DNA from: Anadara kagoshimensis
Taxonomy: Eukaryota; Mollusca; Bivalvia; Arcoida; Arcidae
Assembly (NCBI GenBank): GCA_021292105.1
Contig: CM037871.1
Coordinates: 52,869,261-52,933,260, forward strand
Direction of reading: 5' to 3'
DNA: 64,000 bases
Both the position numbers and the translations under genes were made by a program. The notes beneath the pieces are model-generated. The model had not been told where the DNA came from, searched no databases, and saw only the letters and a program-made list of their open reading frames with translations. Below, piece after piece: positions 54,311 to 64,000 of the stretch; positions within the stretch are counted from its first letter, which is position 1, and every line of letters starts with the position of its first letter.

Positions 54311-55824
54311 TTTAAAATTGAGTATCAACATTCGACGTGTTTACCTAGAAATACACATATTTTAACTGTCATTGAACTTAAATGTTCGAGTTTATTTTTT
54401 CTATTTTTTTCAACTAATACTAATTACTTGATTTAAGTAAAACTGTTTGTGAATTAATCGCGATAGTTAGCTATAGGTTCAACGAATCTTTAAACCACAC
54501 CACCTGGCAACAATTTTAAATTATGCCCGATGATTGTGGTCATGTTATATATATTGTTCTAATTATTCCGAAAATTTAAGAAGAAAAAAATACACAAAAG
54601 AATGAATTATCATAAAGGGAAGTAACTCTTATTAGACTACGATGAGTTTTATCAGCTGGAAGGCACAGGTTATCCCCCTTATATGTATCATTTTTTACAT
54701 ATATTTCATGCAATTTAACACGTGCTTGGATTCTGGTTACTCATGCTATAGAAGTGTTATCGCCAAACATTCATCAAATAAATGACTCCACGTGTACATG
54801 TATATGGACTATTTTCGCCAGCTTCGGTATCCTATCAATAAATTCAAACTAGTCTGTGGCATGAATCGCCTAAACTCTATATATTTCAAAATCGATTTGG
54901 TCTCAACTGTTTCTGTATATAGCATATTTAGATTCTTGGATCAGTTTAATGACAGAAGAAGAAGAATACGAAGACATAGCACAGAATCATTAATTTATTT
55001 GTAATTAAATTTACTCATTGCCGACTACAAAAGAACAATATGACTGTTTTCATCATTCATAATCAATTACAAGTTTAAACAAACTGATGTATTTACATGT
55101 TATAAGATAGACAAACTTTCCACCATGTACCAGATAACACTTTCTATTTGTCTCAAACTAGACTTTTCTTGTCAACTCGCGTCGTTTCGTAATTATCCGA
55201 CAGTTTGGATACATATATAATCATACGTCCAAATGGTGAATAATTTGTTTGACATTTATAAAATAATTCTCTTACAGATTGTCACATTACAGCATAGCAC
55301 TTGATGTGATTTATACAGTCTGTAAGCCTGTCACATGTACCATACACGGAAATACAACTTTATCTTAATTGTCTTTTACAAATAGCATGTTGAAATGCAG
55401 TTTAAAACTGCCAAAACTGTCTTAAAGGCCATCCGTGGGAACCAGTAAAAGTGGCCTGAAAGTAATGACCAGGTGAGCCTTATACAGAGGTGGCTTTTAA
55501 GACAGGTTCTAGTGTTTATTAAATGTGTTTTAAAATGCTCATTGAATAAATCGAATTCCTTCCTTAAGCTTGTTTTGTCGAGGGGTTTTAACTTTAACTT
55601 TTGTAATGATATTAGAAATCATATAAAATAAACCCAAATATTTTCTGGTATTTCAAAATTATACTTTCGGTTATATTTTAATATTAGGTTAATTACTCAA
55701 GTCATCCTCATGAACCTTGTGCAACATCAATGCAAATATCCAATCTTGAACTTACAGGATTACATGATGTAATATGTACCTTGTCTAATTAACCTAAAAA
55801 ATCATGATACGGCCTTGCACTTCC

Positions 55825-55880
55825 CTTCTGTTATCTAACAGAAGAGTATATATATAAGGTTCCCCAGGCTTCACTCGACA
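55825..55880 (+). promoter_or_regulatory. Candidate core promoter, unit 2
   Basis: Same inverted repeat (55825-55844), TATA box (55847-55857) and initiator-like TCACTC (A at 55873), upstream of gene copy 3. Confidence 0.5.
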
Positions 55881-55908
55881 CACACACAGACAACCACAAA
55901 GACTCAGT

Positions 55909-56004
55909 ATGCAATCAGAATATAAAGATTATAAAGAACAAGACCCCTCCGTTGCTTTAACAGGGCTTCGGTACACCTTTAAGATGAAATGTGATGAACG
56001 ATAA
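55909..56004 (+). CDS. Small ORF (31 residues) downstream of candidate promoter, unit 2
   Basis: Identical counterpart of 24856-24951. Confidence 0.25.
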   Translation: MQSEYKDYKEQDPSVALTGLRYTFKMKCDER

Positions 56005-56047
56005 AATATAACTACATGTATTAGAGGCAATGTGACCTCAATCCCTT

Positions 56048-56049
<2 letters not shown>

Positions 56050-56102
<53 letters not shown>
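56050..56102. repeat. GA microsatellite downstream of candidate promoter (unit 2)
   Basis: Counterpart of 24999-25048. Confidence 0.9.
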
Positions 56103-56105
<3 letters not shown>

Positions 56106-57079
56106 CCGAAATATAAAACGAGTTGTTTCCCTTCAACCACTTACACTTTTATGCTATTTATAGCTTATTGGGTATTCCAAGTATAAACGGAAAACCAATG
56201 TAAACGTCCAAAACGACCACAGGTAATCTTGAAGTGAAAGGCAAAATTAAAATATTTATGATGTAATTTCAACACTAATAAAAGGTAAGTTTTCATTTGA
56301 GTACGTTGTCTTAGTAATGGTAGTATATACAAGGTACATGAAGTTACCAATAAACACAGTATAGGTTAGTTGATAAAGTCAAAATCGAAACAAAAATTAA
56401 TCGATGAAAATACAAAGTTCAAGTCGAATGTTAAAAATAAATAAAGATACGAAACTTAAAACAATTCAGCAAGTGCTAAAAAAACAAAATGGTCAAGTGT
56501 ATATATTCAAAAATGTCCTCGAAGTTCCCAAATGCGATCGTCATTTCTTTTCAATCAATGGAAACCCCTAAAATAAAAATGAAAGTAGATATGGGGCATT
56601 TATTCTAAATTGATTGAAATCATGTCGTTTTTTTACCAAAAAATGAACGCACTTCAAGTCAGTATTTACAATAATTTCCAGACTTTCCATTGCATTGACG
56701 GTAACTATAGTCTTGGGTAAGCTCCCTACAATTACCCTATTTGACCTTTCTCTATTTGGTGTTTAAAGTTTAATTAAAATGTCGATTTTTAAATGGTTAT
56801 ACCCAAAATAAAATCCCTTCCAGTTCTGACTTTTAATACTTAGTTTACTTAGGATACTAAATCGACACGAAAAAATAGTAATCCATCTTGAGAGATTAGT
56901 ATTTCTCCAGGGAATGTGACTAATCTAATCTCTATGGTAAACGGAAATATACTTTATACAACCCCCCATGTACTTGTACATGCATAATATACTTTAGAGT
57001 AATAATAAGGGTGAATTATTTTAATAATTGCTGTTAAATATCTCTTGATTTCTGGTTAAACAAAAATAATCAGTGAATG

Positions 57080-57334
57080 AGTTGAGTTGAGTTTTGGTGC
57101 TTAACATCTCAGTCAAACACATTTCTTTTATATCGAGACGTCGCCAGCTATAGGCTAAATTTCAAGGAAATTTGCCCGTTTACATCCGATAGAACAGTGA
57201 CTTTCATTTTGTAATGCCGAGTGCTTGGCGAAAAAACCCAGTAACTTCCCACTTTCAAGTCTTGGGTCAGATCCGATCGTGATTTGAACATATGGAGAAA
57301 GCACTCTACAAAATGCGCTACCGCCGTGGTCATG
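57080..57334 (-). mobile_element. Reverse-oriented tRNA-derived SINE upstream of gene copy 3
   Basis: Counterpart of 26023-26280, nearly identical. Confidence 0.74.
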
Positions 57335-57739
57335 GGGGTGCAATGAGGGTAACGTTGAATTCCGAAGGAGCAATGATCGTGCATGTGCACGAATATGTTT
57401 ATTTGAAATTTATGTGACATGTCTTTATAATGAAAACAATATAGCCATTAAGATAGTATGCTGATTTACTAATGATAAACTCAAAACAGTCAATCCTGCC
57501 TTAAAGGCACCTCTGTATATTAAGGCAACATACTCTTAGGCCAGTGATATTTTATCCTAATTGTTCTTGTTTCACGTTATTTGAACTTCTAGGTCACCTG
57601 CCCATAAAGACCACTTGAAATCACTGGTTCCTTTGTGTGGCAGTTATAGACCTGTTTGACTGTAATTGAATTCTTATTTGCAGCCTAGAACCAATTTTGT
57701 ACATAAGCGTTAGTACAATAGAGGTGATGACACAAAGAT

Positions 57740-57803
57740 ATGGGGGACAATCCATCAAAGCAACAGCAGAAACGACAAGATGAACCAAAGCGGTCTCGAA
57801 CAG
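57740..57803 (+). CDS. Copy 3 exon 1 (intact start exon)
   Basis: ATG 57740-57742, preceded by an in-frame TGA, and ends ACAG|GTGATA in phase 1. Encodes 21 codons starting MGDNPSKQQQKRQDEPKRSR. This is the in-frame form; copy 2 lacks one C at the corresponding place. An acceptor TTATTTGCAG ends about 57683, so a non-coding upstream exon is possible. Confidence 0.68.
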
Positions 57804-60800
57804 GTGATATGTTGTATTATTATTTATAGATAGAGTACAGGCATGTCGAAAATTTAACACAGAGCTAACGAAATAAGTCGAACTTTGGCTGCCGAGTGAC
57901 TTAACTATGGATTGTCAGTGACTTAAAAAACTGAAGACATATATATATAAAGTAGCAGTTGTCGAGATATATGTAACGAAGACTGGAAGTTAGCTGTCGA
58001 TTCGGCACAAATAAGTTAGGGTATTGATAAACTTTCGACAGATCTATAAATATGGTATTAACTAAAATATTGAATGTAAAACCAATCATTCAATCACACA
58101 CAAACACAGTGATATCGCACGCCTAGGCTTTTCAAGGCTCTTAAAAAGTCTCTGTAATCCATTTTAGACCACTTGGCACCGAACCCCCGGGACTCTATAT
58201 ATTTAAGTAACTGGCCCATCTCCGGGACTAAGAAGAGACGGATACAATGTATTAAACAGTCTTATTTAATTCTTGAGCACCCAGCCTCAAGTTTAAGTAT
58301 TTTACTTACTTTACGAGTTTTTACTTTGCTTTTGGATTGTGGTTTGGGCATGGATTGGTATGTTTATATATATATATATATATATATATATCAGTTGCAG
58401 ATTTCTTTCTACTTCTTTAAACGTATACTAGGAAAAAATGGGAAGAAATTTCAAAGCCTGGAAGGGAGCATCCCACTCCCAAAGTACCTTTGTATACGAG
58501 TACATGGTTATGTTACACTTTCACCAATACTTTCTACAACGGAGGCAAGGATTAAGGGGTTCAATTTTTTATTAGCCCACGTCAGAGAGGTTAAAAGATC
58601 GTTACTAGAAAAAGCGTTCGCACCAAACCTAAAAACGGGACCTTAAAACCTGCCCACTTAAACGTTGCCCATTCACAGAGGATACTTACTTCTAGTCACT
58701 GTCGACGACTTATTAAATACCCAAGAAAGGCACAATCTATATTATATGATATAACTATCACATTACTACTGGTACATTTAAAACATTCTTATCTCTTACT
58801 TTATTACAGGTTCATCAACCAATGTAAGATACCAGACTCCTACTTCAAACATTAATGTCACAAGTCAAGTTCCTTCCACAGAGACCGTGAGGAGTGAAAG
58901 GCTACGCAAGTTTGCAAATGGAAGGGAAGAACAAAATTCATCAAACAGCCAGGTTTTACCACAAATGGCAAGTGATGAGGGAAATCCGAGATTATCAAGG
59001 CGTGAAATGGAAAGAATGAGCAAGTCAACATCGAACATTCCAAATGTAATAGAATTCGACAATGTGAGGGGTAAATCTTTGTCAAATGTACCCACAGGTA
59101 ATCCTTTAGACATATCTTACAAGTTTTGTTAAACATGAATAATTTATTTTTTAAATTCTGTTATATCACGCTGCAATACAAACACAATGCACGCGCTCGT
59201 TTTTCATGTTATACTCCAATAAAATAACACAACCATGGCAATGCCGTGCCAATCAGCTGGGTTCAGGGGTCAGAATATGGATCATTCATCTCACATGTAC
59301 GTGACAGTTTCATTTGTACTTTTTTAAAGTTCGGGTTTCTTCAGAGTGGAATTAATCAAGAAATATTAAAAATAGAATATGAAAACAATTGCCACAACGT
59401 TTTTAATGTTTTGTTTACATTGGTGATCGCGAACAATCAAAACAACATTGATCAACATGCAAATGTCCGTTGTCGGCGATTTTAACTTGGGGATGTGGAA
59501 ACAATATTCAATCTGATGCAATATGACATGCAATATCTTTTAACCATCAACTTTCAAGATTTTTCAAGATGAGTTTGGTTCGGTTGAAGTGTTACCACGC
59601 ATGGTCACTACCACCATCGGTGCCGGCATTCAAAGCACTTGGAGGCCCTCAACATGTACATGTCCCTACTCCGGCAGACACGAGCGTCAAAATTTAGGAA
59701 ACTGACCATTATTGATATTGATTTCGTGTTTTCTGGGTTTATATCAAAATCTCATTTTTACAACTGCACTTTTCATTTCGATCACAGATCACAATCTTTG
59801 ATTCAACATTGTACTGCTGTGTATAAACATGCACATGTTTCGTTTGACAATCGATTGACATCAGTGATTGAGGCGTAGCTTGTGTCTCAGCCTTTTTTTG
59901 ATTGGTTGATGTTTGACAAGTTGTTGACAGGTCTGACGCGGAAGAATTTGAATTTCTCTTTTATTATTTAGAACAAAATAGACACGACTGCAACAAAATT
60001 TCATCTTATGTTTTTGTCTGAGTGTTGAAAATTAAATTATAAGGAATAACTTGTGTTTTTAACACGTGCATTATGAAATGTGCAGAGCGTTTTCATGTTA
60101 TGACTCAATAAACTTGTTAAAAACACAAGTTATTTCTTAAATATTGTCACTCTCGCGTTATAATTCATATTGATTAAAACCAAAGTTTTATTTTAAGATT
60201 GCCTTTACATTTTGATTAAAACAGGCAAAGCAAATTTATATTAAATTAAAATGGTGGTAAACTAATTAAAAATAGCAATTTAACACGATATTCGATAATA
60301 TACTATTTTTTATAAATATAGAAATGACAAACATTTTCAAAATGTGTAAAACTAACAATGTTATTATTAGTTCAAATCGTTCCCTTAAATTCACCTGCGT
60401 TTTAACGAGAACAGTTTTAAGATGGGGACGCTTGTGTGGAAAGTGGGAGCGAATTAGGCGAGGGCTATTTTACTTTACCTTTGGCGATTTGACTTAAATT
60501 CAATATTTTTATTTATATAAATAGTCTTCTTTCCATGTGATATGTCATGTTTTATCACGACTTGCTGCACAGCGTCTTGTCATGATAAAGTCATGGGAAA
60601 CAATGCTCTGCTCGGATACAAATCTCCCAAATACTTAAGATTCAGTGGTGCACTTGGACCGAAAATGTGAAATTAAAATGTTTCCAAGGGGTTGAAAAAA
60701 TATACGAAGTACCAAAATATATTGAAGCAAATTTAGGAATATTTTGTCAATACTTTTCATGAGGGAGTATACTTTAGTTTTTGTAAGCGAAATGTATTTT

Positions 60801-62522
60801 ATTAATTGCTACATTAATGTCACTTAACTTCCAGCTCAAGTTCAAAGTACACAGAATATTCATATACAAGACAACCACGTTAATGTTCCAGCAGTTGAGA
60901 GTAGAAAACCCTATATCAGTAGAAAAATGACACCAGAACCAAAACGACATTCCAAAGGAATAAGTGAGAAGAAATCAACCAATGACGTATTTAATAACAA
61001 CATTGTACGTGAATTCAGAGAAGCTATGAAACAGGTTAGTACAAAATGGTCGAAAGAGAAAACAGATAAATAAAGCTTCAACCTCAACCAGTTATTTTGC
61101 TGGTTTTACCTTTAATGTTTTTGGCCTTTAATATTTCAATCAGGCCATTGTTTACACGCATGCACGTCTTATAGAAACAAATGGTTCAATTTTTTATCAC
61201 ACAAATGTGTTCAGAATGAATTATAACAAAACGTCTAATACCGGTAAGTACATTTTACAAAAATAAAATCAATGATCTACTGACTCCTGAAATATATAAA
61301 CATCACCATTAACTAACCGCAGTATTGAATGGAAGTTACAAATGTCCCACGTGTTAGCCCCAATTGATTGTACAGGATATTTACACGAAGTTCCATTAGG
61401 TCCGTATGCCTTTCAATCTCAAGTTTGATTACTAACGTGACAGGTGTAGTTAGAAGGAGTTGCTTACCCTTCCGAAGCACCCGGTCTCATTTCCATGGCT
61501 GAAGGTTTGTAATTGAGAGTTGTAACTTTTTTACTTTGCTTTTGGAATTGGGATTTCAACATGAATCAGCTTGTTTGGGGTTGATATCGCATAATGTTTG
61601 CCCGTATATTATATAACAGTTTTTTGAATTTGTGATGTAATTGCAATCACGTGGTATGATCGTCGATCCGATAATTTCATCAAACAATAAGTTGTTCTCT
61701 TTGTACTAGTAAATTGTATATTATTTGTATCCCTTGCAGTTTCAGAAGTTATCCCGTGAAGTTGATGAAATGCAAGAGACAAACAATGACATATTAAGAA
61801 AATTAAACAGCAGAGAACGGTAATTATAGATTTCATATCTTGATGTTATAACTTCATATATATCATATAAATGTTTCTTCTGTGCTATGTACTTTTTTTA
61901 CTGTCGAAGATAAAAACATTGAATATTATTAACTTATATCGTAGAATGGAAGTACCACTTGCTCTGATTAAACAGAATACATGCTAAAATACTTCGACGA
62001 TTATTGTTAACAATACTACAGGTACTTGTAGAGGACAGGTTCGTGTATTATTTATTGTTAATAACGGTATTCTAATGGGTTTTTTTTTGCATTATTTCAC
62101 AATGCTACCGTCAACATATTTACAACAATTACTGCAAATCCGACATTAAAAAAGAATACATCCTCCTACGATACATTTGTCTTTTATAATATCTCGTAGG
62201 AGGGTGTGTTTTTAAATGTCGTATTTTCAGTACCTCTTGGATATATTTTGGCGGTAGCATTGTGAAATAACGCTAAAACATTAAAATAATATTATTCTTA
62301 ATAAATACATGTAATACAAGAACCTGTCAACAATAAAACCTATACTGCCACGAATCATTCAGTGACAAAGACGGAAACGATCATTATTTACCCACGGTGT
62401 CAAATATCGCTAAATTTTCTTTTTGTGAACTAATTCTCTGACATTTTCTTCTTTAGACAAACAGGCGCAGACCAAGAGACTGCAATGTTGTCACGAATTG
62501 AAGGTAAGGAATTACGATTGTG

Positions 62523-62576
<54 letters not shown>

Positions 62577-63616
62577 ATTTTGTTTATCAGTTTATAAGAA
62601 AAAACATCAAAGTAATTTTGAAACACATTTAGGCAGGTCAGGGTGTGATATATATATATATATCTATGTGCTTTAAATAATAGTTCTTATATATTATTGT
62701 CTGTAACACAAACGTCTCCAATTTGTGAATCATATAACCATCGGGGGTACAAAGTATACATCAAGATTTTTATATTTTTTCTGCTTTTTGAGGAAAACTC
62801 AGAAACTTTTAAACTTTTTAAAGGGAGATTATTTTGATTAACAATATTATTTATATGTTTAACAGATTCACTGGAACGTTTAAAGTGTTTGGATGACAGA
62901 AGCCAAGACAAAGACGACCAGGTTGAAGTTTTATCTGTAACCATAGAAACGTTATCTCAAACTGTTGATAAACTTTGTAATAATCTAATAGAAAGACAGA
63001 ATGTTGAGCAAGATTCAACGGTACAGGATATTTCTGAAGACAGCGAGGACATGGTTAATACTGATTCCGAAAAAACAGATATAACCGAAGACATAGACGT
63101 GTATGAAATGGATATTGTTCCAGAAGAGGAGATTGTAACCCGTGAGGAAATAGACAACATTGAAACGACTAAAGCAACTAGACAGGAACAAATTGTACCG
63201 AATGTGACCAGTTCTTCAGAAAACACTGACATCCAAAGACAGACGAGAGTGGAGGGAAACTATAGAGATAATGACGGGCCAAGAAACAGAGACAAATATT
63301 CAACGGCGGCACGCCATTCAACTAACATTGAAAATATCCCAAGAATTAAGGTTACACGGAATGACTTAGGATTCAAGCGAAAGTTAACAGAACAAGTAGA
63401 TGACAACAGAGTTTACTGTCTTGAAAACAGAATAGAAGAAACAAGAAGTACGCCGTTACAAATGTCTAATATACCGGTATCACAAGATATAACAACAGAC
63501 CAAACAGAAAGACAAACAGAAACAACAGAAGACGATCTATTTAGAGGGTTAGGTTTAGACCTGGATGGAACCGATCGGCAGACAAGCGAACTGTTGGAAA
63601 GATTTGCCACAATGAG
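57740..63616 (+). CDS. vWA-MIB/HERC2-WWE gene, copy 3 (5' part, exons 1-6; continues past window)
   Basis: Exons: 57740-57803, 58810-59097, 60892-61034, 61740-61819, 62457-62503, 62866-63616. All reading frames and phases are intact (1, 1, 0, 2, 1, 2). The ATG at 57740 follows an in-frame TGA, and the exon ends AACAG|GTGATA. This copy gives the undamaged version of exon 1. Exon 2 is 45 nt shorter than in copy 2. Exon 6 encodes the same protein as exon 6 of copy 1 and differs from copy 2. Exon 7 would be expected about 550 bp further on, just outside the window. Confidence 0.82.
57836..58048. mobile_element. MITE-like element (GACCTGT family), intron 1 of gene copy 3
   Basis: Counterpart of 26784-26999 with a shorter internal TA tract. 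Confidence 0.57.
58810..59097 (+). CDS. Copy 3 exon 2 (polar region, single KSLSNVP unit)
   Basis: Acceptor TTATTACAG, donor CCCACAG|GTAATCC, 288 nt, phase 1 to 1. Same region as copy 2 exon 2 without the 45-nt expansion. It differs by several residue-changing substitutions (for example RKFANGREEQNSS against RRFENGREEQNLS). Confidence 0.72.
60042..60138. repeat. Hairpin repeat in intron 2 of gene copy 3
   Basis: Counterpart of 29015-29113; the 20-bp arms are unchanged. Confidence 0.7.
60892..62503 (+). CDS. Copy 3 exons 3-5 (start of coiled coil)
   Basis: Exons 60892-61034, 61740-61819 and 62457-62503, all in frame and the same length as copy 2. Replacements are concentrated in exon 3 (KPYISRKMTPEPKRH against KPSVSREMTPEPNRH). 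The exon 4 coiled-coil residues are unchanged. Confidence 0.74.
62020..62335. mobile_element. Fold-back element, intron 4 of gene copy 3
   Basis: Counterpart of 31065-31405 in which the right terminal repeat is shortened (GAACCTGTCAACAATAAAAC, lacking the AAGTACCTGT segment). Confidence 0.68.
62525..62664. repeat. TG and TA microsatellites in intron 5 of gene copy 3
   Basis: Counterpart of 31592-31766. Confidence 0.9.
62866..63616 (+). CDS. Copy 3 exon 6
   Basis: Acceptor TTTAACAG, donor ATGAG|GTTACG. Protein identical to copy 1 exon 6. Flanking introns also match copy 1 with only a few differences over about 1.36 kb. Confidence 0.84.
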
Positions 63617-64000
63617 GTTACGGTTTGCTTTTTGTGTACATAATGTATTTATAAAAACATCAGTCTAAAGGTTTCAAGTTCAAAATCGAATATGCATCAT
63701 ATCTTTAAATTTGTGCTATAGCAAAAATACATTTATGTTTCCCGAATCCAGTCAAGCATTTGCAAGAAACGCAATTTACTCATAATATATAATAATAATA
63801 ATTTGATATAATTTACAAAAATTTAATTTTAAAACAAAACATTAAGTTAGTTGATTACAAGTTACTTAAATAAACTAGAATTGACTTTGAGCTGAGTGTG
63901 TGATAAACAATTTTATACTTTTCGGGTCAATCGGCAATGAAAGCACCAGACCTAAGAAAAGTTAAAACTCCCTGGGCACGATAATCCCATTTATAACATT

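Noticed and set aside
1-64000. CRISPR arrays, operons, ribosome-binding sites, bacterial terminators
   Set aside because: None seen. Sequence has spliced eukaryotic genes and SINEs; the regular repeats are microsatellites or whole-gene tandem units.

Overview
The window looks like intron-rich, AT-rich nuclear DNA from an invertebrate animal, most likely a bivalve or other mollusc. Coding sequence is split into short exons with GT-AG introns. The spacers carry tRNA-derived SINEs, fold-back elements, a Penelope-like retroelement relic with a hammerhead ribozyme, and an AGCTCACCTGA/GGTCATGTGAGC interspersed repeat that I associate with molluscan genomes. None of the long open frames on either strand is a prokaryotic-type gene.

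The sequence is a tandem array. Exon 6 of one gene family appears three times (229, 31965, 62866), giving repeat periods of 31,736 and 30,901 bp. Everything between repeats in the same order. The window holds the 3' part of gene copy 1 (exons 6-23, 229-16844), a complete copy 2 (exons 1-23, 26687-48155) and the 5' part of copy 3 (exons 1-6, 57740-63616), all on the + strand. Each gene body spans about 21 kb, separated by about 9.6-9.8 kb of intergenic DNA.

I assembled the gene from splice sites and phase continuity. The exon lengths sum to 3,480 nt (1,159 codons plus stop) when the two one-base lesions of copy 2 are discounted. The protein has a polar N-terminus, a coiled coil (about residues 165-270), an acidic disordered stretch, a von Willebrand factor A domain with complete MIDAS (about 515-718), two MIB/HERC2 domains (about 795-925), a Ser/Thr/Lys-rich linker and a C-terminal WWE domain (about 1080-1157). 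No RING, HECT or PARP catalytic domain is visible. I do not recognise a named orthologue.

Copies 1 and 2 each carry single-base deletions in coding exons, at different places: exons 13 and 17 in copy 1, exons 1 and 18 in copy 2. Copy 3 is intact as far as seen. Unit 2 also has a dense run of one-base deletions at 52.7-54.3 kb, which looks like poor consensus, so the lesions may be decay or sequencing error. The start of unit 3 is almost identical to the start of unit 1 and less like unit 2. That suggests a two-gene higher-order repeat, recent conversion, or an assembly loop.

Intergenic regions (16845-26632 and 48156-57683) contain in order: the Penelope-like relic and hammerhead motif, the mollusc-type interspersed repeat, SINEs in both orientations, a fold-back element, GA and TA microsatellites, a conserved palindrome plus TATA box (24772-24830 and 55825-55880), another SINE, then the first coding exon of the next gene.
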